64,000 nt of DNA from Sphingomonas nostoxanthinifaciens (GCF_019930585.1 NZ_CP082839.1:2786001-2850000); one strand, 5' to 3'. Positions 39,499-49,394 are shown, numbered from the stretch's first letter. Numbers and translations: made by a program. The notes: generated by a model not told the origin, from the sequence alone.

Positions 39499-39960
39499 AT
39501 GATCTATATTCTCGCTTTGTCGATCGGTGTGATTGCCGGACTGCGCGCGATGATGGCGCCCGCGGCGATCAGCTGGGCAGCGTGCTGCGCGCTGCTGCCG
39601 TTGGGCGGAAGCTGGCTCGCTTTCCTCGGTTACCGCTTCACGCCATGGGTTCTGACCATCGCCGCGTTGGGCGAGTTGGTGACCGACCAATTGCCCTCGA
39701 CCCCCAGCCGCAAGGTGCCCCCGCAATTCGGCGCGCGCCTCGTCTCGGGCGGGCTATGCGGCGCGGCGCTGGGCATTCCCGCCGGACAATGGATTGCCGG
39801 GCTGGTGCTGGGGCTGGTCGGCGCGGTGATCGGTACGCTGGGTGGGGCAGCGGCACGCGGCGCGCTCGCCCGTGCCTTCGGCAGCGACCGGCCGGCGGCA
39901 TTCATCGAGGATGCGGTGGCGATCGCCGGCGCCTATGCGATCGTGAGGCTGGTGGCGTGA
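39499..39960 (+). CDS. DUF4126 membrane protein
   Basis: 153 residues with about four hydrophobic segments (3-22, 34-52, 88-108 and 112-130). SIGVIAGLRAMMAPAAISW, GELVTDQLPSTPSRKVPPQ and ARLVSGGLCGAALG are typical of the DUF4126 family, function unknown. ATG 39499 comes 12 bp after a GGGGGAG site. The next gene starts in its stop codon (GTGA). Confidence 0.85.
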   Translation: MIYILALSIGVIAGLRAMMAPAAISWAACCALLPLGGSWLAFLGYRFTPWVLTIAALGELVTDQLPSTPSRKVPPQFGARLVSGGLCGAALGIPAGQWIAGLVLGLVGAVIGTLGGAAARGALARAFGSDRPAAFIEDAVAIAGAYAIVRLVA

Positions 39961-41330
39961 ACCGACGCTTCGACGCGATCATCATCGGCACCGGGCAGGC
40001 CGGGCCGCCGCTGGCAGGGCGGCTCTCCGCCGCCGGCATGACGGTCGCGATCGTCGAGCGCCATCTGGTCGGGGGCACCTGCGTCAATACGGGCTGCAAG
40101 CCGACCAAGACGCTCGTCGCCTCGGCCTATGCCGCGCACATGGCGCGGCGCGGCGCCGATTTCGGGGTGGTCACCGGCCCGATCCAGATCGACATGACCA
40201 AGGTCCATGCCCGCTCGACCAAGATCTCAGCCGACAGCCGCGCGAGCAACGAGACATGGTTGGGCGGCCTGGCGGGCGTCGAGCTGATCTTCGGCCAGGC
40301 GCGCTTTCTCGACACGCATCGCGTGGCGGTGGGCGACGACGTGCTGGAGGCGCCGCGCATTTTCATCAATGTCGGCGGCCGTGCCCTGATCCCCGACATG
40401 CCGGGCGTCGACGACGTGCCCTTGCTCACCAACAGCTCGCTGCTGCGCATGGCGACCCTGCCCGAGCATCTCGTCATCATCGGCGGCAGCTATATCGGGC
40501 TGGAGTTCGGCCAGATCTACCGCCGCTTCGGATCGCGCGTGACGATCGTCGAGAAGGGCCCGCGCCTGATCGGCCGCGAGGACGAGGACGTCTCGGCGGC
40601 GGTGCGCGACGTGCTGGACAGCGAGGGGATCGCGATCCGCACCGGCGCGGAATGCATCCACTTCGCGCCGCACGCGCACGGCGTTCGCGTCGGCGTCGAT
40701 TGCACCGATGGCGATCCGGAGATCGTCGCGAGCCACGTTTTGCTGGCGGTGGGCCGAGTGCCCAACACCGACGATCTCGGCCTCGACCGAGCCGGCATCG
40801 CGACCGATGCGCGCGGCTACATCATCGTCGACGAGCGGCTCGCCACCAACGTGCCCGGTATCTGGGCGCTGGGCGACTGCAACGGACGCGGCGCCTTCAC
40901 CCATACGAGCTACAACGATTTCGAGATCACCGCCGAAAATCTGCTCGACGGTGCCGATCGCAAGCTGGGCGACCGTATCCCCTGCTACGCGCTCTACACC
41001 GATCCGCCGCTCGGCCGCGTCGGCCTCAGCGCGGCGCAGGCGCGCGCCGCTGGCCACCGCATCCGCGTCGGGCGGCGCGCGATGACGCGGGTCGGGCGTG
41101 CGGTCGAGAAGGACGAACAGGCCGGCTTCATGGAGATCGTGGTCGATGCCGACAGCGACCTGATCCTGGGCGGTACGATTTTCGGCACCGGCGGCGACGA
41201 GGCGATCCACACCATCCTCGACATGATGGCGAACCACGCGACCGCGACGACACTCCGCCGCACGATGCACATCCACCCGACCGTGTCGGAATTGATCCCG
41301 ACCATCGCCGGAGAATTGAAGGACGGGTGA
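39957..41330 (+). CDS. Class I flavoprotein disulfide reductase, mercuric reductase-like
   Basis: 457 residues. FAD block IIIGTGQAGPPLAGRLSAAG, redox disulfide in GGTCVNTGCKPTKTL, NAD(P) block VIIGGSYIGLEFGQIY, second FAD block GIWALGDCNGRGAF and C-terminal HIHPTVSELIPT with the His-Pro pair. The N-terminal MerA metal domain and C-terminal Cys pair are absent, so it is a generic FAD-containing oxidoreductase of this group rather than mercuric reductase. GTG 39957 overlaps the DUF4126 stop. Confidence 0.88.
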   Translation: MNRRFDAIIIGTGQAGPPLAGRLSAAGMTVAIVERHLVGGTCVNTGCKPTKTLVASAYAAHMARRGADFGVVTGPIQIDMTKVHARSTKISADSRASNETWLGGLAGVELIFGQARFLDTHRVAVGDDVLEAPRIFINVGGRALIPDMPGVDDVPLLTNSSLLRMATLPEHLVIIGGSYIGLEFGQIYRRFGSRVTIVEKGPRLIGREDEDVSAAVRDVLDSEGIAIRTGAECIHFAPHAHGVRVGVDCTDGDPEIVASHVLLAVGRVPNTDDLGLDRAGIATDARGYIIVDERLATNVPGIWALGDCNGRGAFTHTSYNDFEITAENLLDGADRKLGDRIPCYALYTDPPLGRVGLSAAQARAAGHRIRVGRRAMTRVGRAVEKDEQAGFMEIVVDADSDLILGGTIFGTGGDEAIHTILDMMANHATATTLRRTMHIHPTVSELIPTIAGELKDG

Positions 41331-41380
41331 GCCACCCCTAGAGGTGACGAATCCCGCGCCAGCGCCTACATGGCCGCCGC

Positions 41381-41827
41381 ATGAGCATCACCCATCTCGG
41401 CCAGACCTCCGCGCTGCCCGCCTCGCCCGACGCGGCGACGCTGGATTACGTGCCCAATCCGCGCCCCGGCCGGCCGTATCTCGTCCGCTTTACCGCGCCG
41501 GAGTTCACTTCTTTGTGCCCGGTCACCGGCCAGCCCGATTTCGCGCATCTCGTGATCGACTATGCCCCTGCCGCGACGATCGTCGAGTCGAAGTCGTTGA
41601 AGCTGTTCCTTGGCGGCTTTCGCAACCATACCGCCTTCCACGAGGATTGCACGGTCGGCATCGCCGAGCGGCTGGTGGCGGAAATGACGCCGCTGTGGCT
41701 GCGCATCGGCGGCTATTGGTATCCGCGCGGCGGCATGCCGATCGACGTCTTCTGGCAATCCGGCACGCCGCCCGAGGGGCTGTGGCTGCCCGATCAGGGC
41801 GTGGCCTCCTATCGCGGGCGCGGGTAG
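41381..41827 (+). CDS. queF: NADPH-dependent 7-cyano-7-deazaguanine reductase QueF
   Basis: 148 residues, the short YkvM-type. Reduces preQ0 to preQ1 in queuosine synthesis. [16 protein letters not shown] has the catalytic Cys and Asp, [15 protein letters not shown] binds NADPH, and [13 protein letters not shown] follows. No other queuosine genes are nearby. A 9-bp perfect hairpin (41811-41836) straddles its stop codon. Confidence 0.96.
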   Translation: MSITHLGQTSALPASPDAATLDYVPNPRPGRPYLVRFTAPEFTSLCPVTGQPDFAHLVIDYAPAATIVESKSLKLFLGGFRNHTAFHEDCTVGIAERLVAEMTPLWLRIGGYWYPRGGMPIDVFWQSGTPPEGLWLPDQGVASYRGRG

Positions 41828-41836
41828 GCCCGCGAT
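41811..41836 (+). terminator. Hairpin across the queF stop
   Basis: ATCGCGGGC and GCCCGCGAT form a perfect 9-bp stem with an eight-base loop that contains the TAG stop. No T-tract follows, so it may only partly stop transcription or protect the 3' end. Confidence 0.4.
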
Positions 41837-42073
41837 GCCATGCGTTTGCGGCGGAAGCCTTCGACTCTGCGTGAACACACCACTATAAATCGCGACATAT
41901 ACGCGCTGCACGAAGATCTCATCGCGCCTTTTCTGGCAATTTCGTGGCAAGCGTGGTAATCGCCTCGCGCCGGATCGAGGTCGCGTCACGACTCAACCGC
42001 ACAGATCGTCGCTCATCGAACTGCTGACTTACAATGCCTCGCCCCGGCTCCTCGAACCGCAGGGAGAAAGCAT

Positions 42074-42871
42074 ATGTCCAAGGCACAAGTGCTTGTCGTC
42101 GGCTCCAACGCCACCCGGATCGAAATCCAGGGAGGCGGAACCGGCCCGACCGGGCAATATCTGAACGAGCTGGTCGTCCCGATCATGGCGGTGATCGATG
42201 CCGGCTACGACATCGTGTTCGCGACCCCCAATGGCCACAAGCCGTTCATCGATCCGGTTTCGGACCAGACCATGCATTTCGACAATGACGAAACGGCGCA
42301 TCGGCACGGCCGGGACTTTTTCGATAACGATCCGGCCATGAACGAGGTGCTGACCCTGCGCGCGGTGATCGATGGCGGGCTCGACCAATATGCAGGCTTT
42401 TTCACGCCGGGTGGCCAGGCCCCGGTCGTCGATCTGATGCAGGATGCCGAGCTGGGCGAGATCCTTCGCCATTTTCACGACCGGAACAAGCCGACCGCCT
42501 TCCTCTGCCACGGCCCGATGGCGTCGGTCTCCGCCATGCCGAACGCGAAGGCGTTCCGCGCGGCGCTGATCGACGGCGACAATAGCCGCGCAGCCGAACT
42601 TGCGCGCGGCTGGCAATATGCCGGCTACCGGATGACGGTCTATTCGGCGAGCGAGGAGAAGCCGATCGAGGACAATATCCTCCACGGCAAGCTCTATTTC
42701 CATATGCCCGAGGCGTTGGAGACGGCCGGTGCGGAGGTCACTACCGGCCCCGATTTCCAGCCCTATGTCGTCGAGGATCGCGAAGTGATCACCGGCCAGA
42801 ATCCGCGATCGGATCACGAAATCGGCGCCAAGCTGGTCGCGGCGCTCGACCATGTGACGGCCGCCGTCTGA
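42074..42871 (+). CDS. DJ-1/PfpI family protein (class I glutamine amidotransferase-like)
   Basis: 265 residues. The nucleophile elbow TAFLCHGPMASVS carries Cys, with the Glu-containing N-terminal strand and GYDIVFATPNGHKPFIDP, FFTPGGQAPVVDLM, and TGQNPRSDHEIGAKLV. Closest in layout to Hsp31-like glyoxalase III/deglycase and chaperone proteins. ATG 42074 follows GGGAGAAAG. Preceded by 246 bp with no gene. Confidence 0.88.
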   Translation: MSKAQVLVVGSNATRIEIQGGGTGPTGQYLNELVVPIMAVIDAGYDIVFATPNGHKPFIDPVSDQTMHFDNDETAHRHGRDFFDNDPAMNEVLTLRAVIDGGLDQYAGFFTPGGQAPVVDLMQDAELGEILRHFHDRNKPTAFLCHGPMASVSAMPNAKAFRAALIDGDNSRAAELARGWQYAGYRMTVYSASEEKPIEDNILHGKLYFHMPEALETAGAEVTTGPDFQPYVVEDREVITGQNPRSDHEIGAKLVAALDHVTAAV

Positions 42872-42943
42872 ACGCCACGAGCGCGCGCACGGGTCCCCTC
42901 CTGGTCGGGCCGCATCTTTCGCCGATCAAAAGGGGGCTTGCGC

Positions 42944-43237
42944 GTGCCGCACGTCAAAATCACCGCGATCCTGACCGCTCGGGCCGCTACGACCGACCAT
43001 CTGTACCGATTGCTCGAGGATATGGCGCCGCATTGTCGCGCCGAGCCGGGCAATATGGGCTGGAATGTCTGGCGCGATCGGAGCGATCCGTGCCGCTACG
43101 TGCTGGACGAGCTTTACGCTGATGACGATGCCGTCGCGGCGCATCGGAGTTCGCCGCATTATCAGCGATATCTGTCGGAGGTTCCGGCGTTGGCCGAGCG
43201 GTTGGCCGTCATTTCCGAGCCGCTGCTGGTCGGGTAG
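42944..43237 (+). CDS. Antibiotic biosynthesis monooxygenase (ABM) domain protein
   Basis: 97 residues, ferredoxin-like ABM fold: KITAILTARAATTDHLYRLL, EPGNMGWNVWRDRSDPCRYVL, DELYADDDAVAAHRSSPHYQ. Relatives include the quinol monooxygenase YgiN; these need no cofactor. GTG 42944 is 7 bp after AGGGGG. Its end overlaps the convergent DUF5694 gene by 29 bp. Confidence 0.88.
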   Translation: MPHVKITAILTARAATTDHLYRLLEDMAPHCRAEPGNMGWNVWRDRSDPCRYVLDELYADDDAVAAHRSSPHYQRYLSEVPALAERLAVISEPLLVG

Positions 43238-44384
43238 GCACGGGCGCGTCGGCCAGCACGGCGTTGGCATCGACCAGCCGGACGTCGTGCATCTGGTCGA
43301 GATAGGCCTCGTAATAGCCCTTGTGCGACGCGCCGACGATCGCCAGCAGGCGCGTGCCGGGATAGCGCCCGAGCACGTCGCGGATGTTCGCCACCATCCG
43401 CAGGTTGCGCGTCTCCCAATAGCCCAGATATTGCCGGCCGAAACGCTGCGGCGAAGCGTCCGCCATTGCCGCGCCGAAATCCGACCGATAGGCCAGCAAG
43501 GGCGCATCGGGCGCATTGTCCGCCCGATAGAGCGCGAGAATGCCGCCGGGCAGCGTCATGCGCTTTTCCAGTTGCGCCTGCTCCGACGTACGGGCGTGCG
43601 TCGCGGGATTGTCCCACGCGCGCTTCATCGCATCGGCCGCCGCCTGCCGCTGGGCGGGATCGGAATCGTCGGCGGTGTCGGCCGAATGATCGTCCACGCT
43701 CCACAGCCGCTCCAGTCCCAGTCGCGCGGCGACCACCGCCGCGACGAGGCTCGTCTCGTTCGGCCGGTCCTTGAACCGGTCGAGCGCAGCAACGAGCGCG
43801 TCGTCCAGGCCATCGCCCGCGCGTCGTTCGGAGAGCGGCAGCCGGAGCCACTGGACCAGCGCGGAACCGCGCTCGCCTGCCGCAAGCAAGATCGCCGCGA
43901 GATGCCGCCGCTGCGCCGGTGTCGGCGCGGTCGGCCACGCGGCGAGTAACCGCTCGGCCTTGGCATTGGCGGTGGGCACGTCGAGCCCGGTGGCGCGCGA
44001 TGCCGGCGTGGGATCGGGGCAATAGACCTGCACCGTATCGGCGTAACGCGACGGATAGCGCCGCATGCTGTCGCATTGCAGGCCGGAGACGTCCTCGGTG
44101 GCGATCGCCGCCGGGCGCCACGACGCGAGACGATCGAGCAAAGGCGCCAGCATCGCCGACGACGGGCGCTCGGGCAGGCTGGACAGGTGCGCCGTGCCAA
44201 GCACGAGCACCTCGTTGGGCATGCCGGCGACCGGCCCCTTCAATGTCTCGGGGCGAAATGACGGGCGGTAATCCTGCGCGGCGGCGAGACTGGACGCCAG
44301 CAGCAGAAATCCGGTCGCGCAGGCAGGAATGAAACGCCCGGCGCGGCGGCGCGGCACGCATACGGATCGGGTCTTGGCCAACAC
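43209..44384 (-). CDS. DUF5694 exported protein (TraB-like)
   Basis: 391 residues with a signal peptide after a basic start (ATGFLLLASSLAAAQ). EVLVLGTAHLSSLP near the mature N-terminus and RLLAIVGASHKGYYEAYLDQ near the C-terminus resemble the GTxH and GxxH motifs of TraB/TIKI-like putative metalloproteases; ATEDVSGLQC gives an E. Function is not established. Divergent from the TonB receptor with 172 bp between starts, so it may share control with it. Confidence 0.8.
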   Translation of the reverse strand: MLAKTRSVCVPRRRAGRFIPACATGFLLLASSLAAAQDYRPSFRPETLKGPVAGMPNEVLVLGTAHLSSLPERPSSAMLAPLLDRLASWRPAAIATEDVSGLQCDSMRRYPSRYADTVQVYCPDPTPASRATGLDVPTANAKAERLLAAWPTAPTPAQRRHLAAILLAAGERGSALVQWLRLPLSERRAGDGLDDALVAALDRFKDRPNETSLVAAVVAARLGLERLWSVDDHSADTADDSDPAQRQAAADAMKRAWDNPATHARTSEQAQLEKRMTLPGGILALYRADNAPDAPLLAYRSDFGAAMADASPQRFGRQYLGYWETRNLRMVANIRDVLGRYPGTRLLAIVGASHKGYYEAYLDQMHDVRLVDANAVLADAPVPTRPAAARK

Positions 44385-44556
44385 GATCTCGCGCTAGCAC
44401 GCGTGTATTGTATCATCAACACACCTTCATAACCGAGCCCTGACCGCGGTGCTGCCGCCCGACGCAAAAGAGCGGCCGCGACATGGCGGTTTTCGGCGCG
44501 CCGAACATCGGACGGACGATGCGGAATACCGCAGCACGCAATGTGGGGGCACGTTC

Positions 44557-47532
44557 ATGCGCTATCGTTCAGCCTTAATTCTCTTGCTTGCGAGCGCGTC
44601 CGCTCTGCCGACGGCCGTCGTTTCGGCGGAACCGGCGCGTGCCGCGACGCGCGCGGTGGCCTTCGATATTCAATCCGCGGATCTTGCCGGCGCGCTCAAC
44701 GAAGTCGGCCGCCAGAGCGGGATGCAGATCTCGTTCCCCTTCGATCGCGTGGCCGGGCATCGCGTCGCGCCGCTGAAGGGCACGATGCCGGCGGCCGACG
44801 CCGTCCGGCGCCTGATCGCGGGCACCGCGCTGACAATCGGCGAACTGACCGACGAGCATATCCTGCTGATCCAGGGAGCCGCGACGGGCACGGAGCCGGC
44901 AGAAGCGGGAAACGACATCCTCGTCACCGGCCTGCGCCTCGCCAACCGGCGAGCACTTGAGTCGAAGCGCAACACCAACCAGATCATCGACGCCGTCAGC
45001 CAGGACGACGTGGCCCAGTTGCCCGACGTCAACATCGTCGAGGCGGCGCGGCGCATTCCCGGCATCTCGGTCGTGTCCGATCGCGATTCCAGCCGCGGCC
45101 ACGACAATTACCAATATGTCACCATCCGCGGCCTCGACAGCCGCTACAACCTCGTCACCGTCGACGGTGCGCAGATCGCCAGCGCCGACAGCAGCTACCG
45201 CGGCGCGCAGCTCGCCGTGCTTCCGGCATCGCTGGTCAGCGAGATCCAGGTCATCAAGACGGTGACCGCGCAATATGATCCGCACGCACTCGGCGGCCAG
45301 CTCAACCTCGTCACCAAGAGTGCCTTCGATACCGGCAATTACTTCACGGCACAGGCGTTGGGCGGCTGGACCTCGCAGACCGGCAAGGTCGTGCCCGATG
45401 CGCGCGCCAATATCCGCGCCAGCGGGACCGGCGCCGTGCTGTTCGGCGCGGACAAGCAGTTCGGCTTCGTGCTGTCGGGCGAATATCAGCGGCTCGACAA
45501 TTCGGCGCGCGCGACGCTGCCGGGCGACACTGGCGGCGCGGGCTGGACCTATTACACGGCCGCCGGCGCCCAGACCGGCGACATTCCGAACTCGACCGGC
45601 GTCGCCGTGCCGGTTCGCGTGCAGGATTACGCGTTCGTCGAGCGGCGCGAACGCTACAGCGTCAACGCCAAGCTCGAATATCGTCCGAGCGACCGCTTCG
45701 GCATCTCGCTGTTCGGCGGCTATTATCACGAAACGTCGGCCGAGGATCGCTACGAGGCGCTGGGACTGCCGGCCGCAGCCTACACCCCCGGCGCCACCCC
45801 CGACACCGGCGCCCTAAAGACCGCCAACTATCAGTTCGGGCTGGTCACCCAGCCGGAATCGCGCCGCACCTGGCTGATCAACGGCAATGCGCATTACGAT
45901 CTCACCGACAGGCTGAAGCTTTCCGCCGGTCTCTCGGACTCCAACGCGCACTACAATCAAGACCGCTGGATGTACAAATGGAACACCGGCATGAACGAGG
46001 TCACCGGCAGCACCACCAACCTGCCGCAATATGGCTACAGCTATTCGGTGACCGGCGGCCAGCCGACGATCACGCTCAACGATCAGGCGGCCGCCAGCAT
46101 CGCCAACAATTACCAGCCGCGTTACTGGCGCCACATCGTCTACAACATCGATAACAAGGTCCGCGCGGCCCACGGCGAACTTGCCTGGAACAATGGCGCG
46201 GAGGATCGCGGCTTCGGCGCCGATATCGGCTTCAGCCGGACGCTCACCAACGTCCTGAGCCGAGCCGACAATCATGAATGGTATGCGGCAAACCCGGCAT
46301 CGGCGCTGCTGATCGGCAATCTCGATCAATATTCGCAGGCGACGGTATTGAATCCGCTGACCGCACCGGGCCTCCCCTTCTACCTGATCGACGCCGGCAA
46401 GGCCAATGCGGTGCTGATGAACCACCCCGAGTGGTTCCGCTCGGTCGATCATACTGCCGATATCTACGCGGCTTATTATCGCCTGCGGGAATCGATCACG
46501 GCGGGCTACGGCCAGGTCAACTGGCGCAGCGACGCCGTCTACGTGCAGGCCGGCCTGCGCTACGACACCACCGACGTCTCGGTCGACAATTATACGCGGA
46601 CGACGGCCAGCGGCGTCACCACCTATCCGCTGACCCAGCGGAACAAGAATTACGCCTACCCGCTGCCCTCGGCGCTGGCGATCTGGAACGTCACCGAGCG
46701 GATGAAGCTGCGCGGCAGCGTCAGCAAGACGATCGGACGTCCGGATTATGGCCAATATGGCGCGACCACGACCATGACGCTGGATACGTCCAATTCGGCG
46801 ACCCCGCTCACGATCAGCCAGGGCAATCCCGATCTCAAGCCGCGCCAGTCGTGGAATTACGACGTTTCCTACGAATGGTATTTCGCGCCGGGCAGCCTGT
46901 TTTCGGCCGGGCTGTTCCTCAAGAACATACGCGACGAGATCTTCACCAAGTCGACGATCGGATCCGGCGTCTATAACGGCGTGACCTATGCCGCGATGAT
47001 CACCCAGCCCGTCAACGGATCGAAGGCCGGCGTGAAGGGCGCCGAAATCCAGCTGATCAAGGACAAACTGGATTTCCTGCCCGGTCCGCTCCGCAACCTG
47101 GGCGTTTCGATCAACGCGACATGGCTCGACGGCCATTTCGACTTCTCGTCGCTCAATTCGGCGGGAACGCTGGTGACGCGGCGGGTCGGCGCGCTCATCA
47201 ACCAGCCGGACCACATCTACAACGCCTCGCTCTTCTATGTCGGTGGCCCGATCAGCGCGCGGATCGCCTTCAACCGGATCGGCGCGTCGCCGGTCTCGGT
47301 CGACTCGAACTATAGCTGGCGCGACATCTGGGCGGACGAGCGCGATCAGATCGACCTGCAGGCAAGCTATCGCATCAAGCCGTGGCTGGAGGTCACCAGC
47401 GAAGTACAGAACCTGACCAACACGTCGTTCGAAGCACATCTCGGGCCGCATCGCGGGCTGTTGCAGACGCGCTATCCGGTCGGCCGGACGGTGTGGTTCG
47501 GTCTCGTCTTCAGGCCGAACACGCGCGGCTGA
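44557..47532 (+). CDS. TonB-dependent receptor with STN signalling domain
   Basis: 991 residues, outer membrane. Signal peptide (RYRSALILLLASASALPTAVVSA), then an STN domain (about 30-100: VAFDIQSADLAGALNEVGRQ and so on), TonB box-like DILVTGLRLANRR, plug (ARRIPGISVVSDRD, YVTIRGLDSRYNLVTVDG) and 22-strand barrel ending TVWFGLVFRPNTRG. The STN domain, together with the sigma factor and FecR genes downstream, makes it a transducing receptor. Ligand unknown: plug and barrel resemble the large sphingomonad/Xanthomonas carbohydrate-type receptors more than FecA. ATG 44557 chosen for the signal peptide. Confidence 0.92.
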   Translation: MRYRSALILLLASASALPTAVVSAEPARAATRAVAFDIQSADLAGALNEVGRQSGMQISFPFDRVAGHRVAPLKGTMPAADAVRRLIAGTALTIGELTDEHILLIQGAATGTEPAEAGNDILVTGLRLANRRALESKRNTNQIIDAVSQDDVAQLPDVNIVEAARRIPGISVVSDRDSSRGHDNYQYVTIRGLDSRYNLVTVDGAQIASADSSYRGAQLAVLPASLVSEIQVIKTVTAQYDPHALGGQLNLVTKSAFDTGNYFTAQALGGWTSQTGKVVPDARANIRASGTGAVLFGADKQFGFVLSGEYQRLDNSARATLPGDTGGAGWTYYTAAGAQTGDIPNSTGVAVPVRVQDYAFVERRERYSVNAKLEYRPSDRFGISLFGGYYHETSAEDRYEALGLPAAAYTPGATPDTGALKTANYQFGLVTQPESRRTWLINGNAHYDLTDRLKLSAGLSDSNAHYNQDRWMYKWNTGMNEVTGSTTNLPQYGYSYSVTGGQPTITLNDQAAASIANNYQPRYWRHIVYNIDNKVRAAHGELAWNNGAEDRGFGADIGFSRTLTNVLSRADNHEWYAANPASALLIGNLDQYSQATVLNPLTAPGLPFYLIDAGKANAVLMNHPEWFRSVDHTADIYAAYYRLRESITAGYGQVNWRSDAVYVQAGLRYDTTDVSVDNYTRTTASGVTTYPLTQRNKNYAYPLPSALAIWNVTERMKLRGSVSKTIGRPDYGQYGATTTMTLDTSNSATPLTISQGNPDLKPRQSWNYDVSYEWYFAPGSLFSAGLFLKNIRDEIFTKSTIGSGVYNGVTYAAMITQPVNGSKAGVKGAEIQLIKDKLDFLPGPLRNLGVSINATWLDGHFDFSSLNSAGTLVTRRVGALINQPDHIYNASLFYVGGPISARIAFNRIGASPVSVDSNYSWRDIWADERDQIDLQASYRIKPWLEVTSEVQNLTNTSFEAHLGPHRGLLQTRYPVGRTVWFGLVFRPNTRG

Positions 47533-47538
47533 GCTTTC

Positions 47539-47570
47539 TCTCCCCCGCACACCGATCCGTGCGGGGGAGA
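47539..47570 (+). terminator. 12-bp hairpin between receptor and sigma factor genes
   Basis: TCTCCCCCGCAC and GTGCGGGGGAGA form a perfect stem with an eight-base loop, beginning 6 bp after the receptor stop. No T-run follows. It could reduce read-through from the receptor to the sigma factor gene. Confidence 0.5.
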
Positions 47571-47670
47571 TCATCCGCGAAAATGGTCATACTGTCGCGC
47601 ATCTGTCATCGCCGCGTATCAAACCGCTCATAGGCACGGGCAAGACCCTGAAGCAGGCCCGCCCTTTACC

Positions 47671-48243
47671 ATGTCCTGGCTCCGACCGATCGATGCATGG
47701 TTCGCATCGTCCATCCTCCCGCACGAAGCGGATCTCCTGCGCCAGGCGCGCCGCTGGTCGGGCAACGACGACGAGGCCCGCGATCTCGTCCACGAAGCCT
47801 ATACGCAGTTGCTCCAGCTTTCGGCATGGGATCATATCGGCACACCCGCCGCCTACGCTGCACGCATGATCCGCAACCTGGCGCTGCAGCGCATGCGGCG
47901 CGCGCAGATCGTGCCCATTCGCCAGTTCGCGGCCCTTGAAGAACTCGATCACCCCGATCTCGCGCCCGACAGTTTCGCGGTCTGCGCCGGGCGCGACGAG
48001 ATGCGGCGCGTGATGGCGGCGATCAATCGCCTGCCCCCCGCCAGTCGCCGCGTCGTCCTGCTGCGCAAGTTCGAGGAATTGCCGCCGCGCGAAATCGCCA
48101 AGCGACTTGGGTTGAGCCTGTCGACGGTAGAGAAGCATCTGTCGCGCGGCATGTTCCTGCTGGTGCGTGCGCTGCGCGAACCGGTGGCGACGGCGGCGCT
48201 GCCCGATATTCCCAGGGATGAAGCCGACCGCCGCGAGGCGTGA
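47671..48243 (+). CDS. ECF sigma factor, FecI type
   Basis: 190 residues. Region 2 (LLRQARRWSGNDDEARDLVHEAYTQLL in parts) and region 4 (RLPPASRRVVLLRKFEELPPREIAKRLGLSLSTVEKHLSRG in parts) are clear, without other sigma regions. Directs RNA polymerase to receptor-type promoters when FecR relays the signal. The order here is receptor, sigma, FecR, whereas the classic order is sigma, FecR, receptor. Confidence 0.93.
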   Translation: MSWLRPIDAWFASSILPHEADLLRQARRWSGNDDEARDLVHEAYTQLLQLSAWDHIGTPAAYAARMIRNLALQRMRRAQIVPIRQFAALEELDHPDLAPDSFAVCAGRDEMRRVMAAINRLPPASRRVVLLRKFEELPPREIAKRLGLSLSTVEKHLSRGMFLLVRALREPVATAALPDIPRDEADRREA

Positions 48244-48330
48244 TCGACGATAAATCGCGCCATGACATGGCGGTCTTCGCTGGTCTAATCATCAGATACA
48301 TTGGCCTGGCAATTTTGGTGCGAGCACGCG

Positions 48331-49272
48331 GTGTTGGATAGTTCGACCAAGCAGCAGGACGAGATCGAGGAGCAGGCCGCGGCCTGGCTCACCGCGCTCG
48401 ATTCCGGCCGGGCCGATCGCGCGGCCTTCGAACGCTGGCGCGCCGTCGATACGGCGCATGCGCTGGCGTTCATCCGCGTCGATCGGGTCTGGCGCGATCT
48501 CGACAAGCTTGGACGCCTCCAGGCTGATGCTGAGCCGTCGGCGCCCACCGAGGACCGGCGTCCCTCTCGCCGCGGCGCACTGGCTGCGGCGGCCACGGCT
48601 GCCACTCTCGCGGCCGGCGGGGGCGTGTTCGTCGCCACCCAGGCGGCCGCGAACACCGTCGAGACAGCGGTCGGCGAACGACGCCGTTTCTACGTGCATC
48701 CGCGCATCGCGCTCGATCTCAACACCGCCAGCCAGTTGCGCTGGTGGAACAAGGACGGCGGCATCGAGGTGGAACTGGAGCGCGGCGAGGTCTCCGTCTT
48801 GTGCGACGCCGGCGCCCCGCCTTGCCTGCTGCACGCCGATGCGTCGCAATTTCGACTAAGCGGGGGGCGCTTCAACGTGCGCCTGCACGGGGCGCAGGCG
48901 CTCGATCTCGTGACCATTGCCGGCGAGGCGGACATGCTGGAGCCACGCCATCAGATGATCCGCCAGCGCCAGAAGGTGCGCCTGTCCGCGCAGGGCGAGC
49001 AGATGCGTCCCGTTTCCGACAGCGAACTGGAAGCGCTGGCGGCCTGGCAGAACGGCGAATTGCTGTTCGCCGGCGAACCGCTCGACGTCGCCGTGGCGGA
49101 ATTCAACCGTTACCTGCCCACACCGCTGGAGCTGGGCAGCGCCGATATCGCGACGGTGCGGCTCGGCGGCCGCTTCCTCGCCAACGATCCCTCCGAGTTC
49201 CTGAAGGCGTTGCGGGTCGACTTTGGCATCCATGCCCAACCCGAGGCCGACCGGATCGTCCTGCGGCGTTGA
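48331..49272 (+). CDS. FecR-type anti-sigma/sigma regulator
   Basis: 313 residues. Cytoplasmic N-terminal FecR_N part (EIEEQAAAWLTALDSGRAD, FERWRAVDTAHALAFIRVD), a twin-arginine-preceded membrane helix (RRGALAAAATAATLAAGGG), a periplasmic FecR domain (TAVGERRRFYVHPRIALDLN) and a C-terminal STN-like segment (LLFAGEPLDVAVAEFNRYL) that would contact the receptor's STN domain. Start could be GTG 48331 or TTG 48301. Three-gene signal unit with the two genes upstream. Confidence 0.92.
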   Translation: MLDSSTKQQDEIEEQAAAWLTALDSGRADRAAFERWRAVDTAHALAFIRVDRVWRDLDKLGRLQADAEPSAPTEDRRPSRRGALAAAATAATLAAGGGVFVATQAAANTVETAVGERRRFYVHPRIALDLNTASQLRWWNKDGGIEVELERGEVSVLCDAGAPPCLLHADASQFRLSGGRFNVRLHGAQALDLVTIAGEADMLEPRHQMIRQRQKVRLSAQGEQMRPVSDSELEALAAWQNGELLFAGEPLDVAVAEFNRYLPTPLELGSADIATVRLGGRFLANDPSEFLKALRVDFGIHAQPEADRIVLRR

Positions 49273-49394
49273 CCACGAGCCCCTGCGCCAAGCAGGTTTC
49301 AATGTCTGCACGCGGCGAATTGGGCCTGCGTCGGCATCGGCGCCACTCCGGGGCAGGCCTTGACGCCACCCGCCCTTCTCCGACCGTCGCCCTA

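Noticed and set aside
39957..41330. Mercuric reductase with a mer operon
   Set aside because: The heavy-metal N-terminal domain and the C-terminal Cys pair are missing and no merR, merT or merP is nearby.
41331..41380. PreQ1 riboswitch before queF
   Set aside because: Only 50 bp lie between the genes and no H-type pseudoknot pattern is visible.
41837..42073. Promoter-like TATAAA near 41883 in the queF/DJ-1 gap
   Set aside because: No acceptable -35 box at 16-18 bp; left unannotated.
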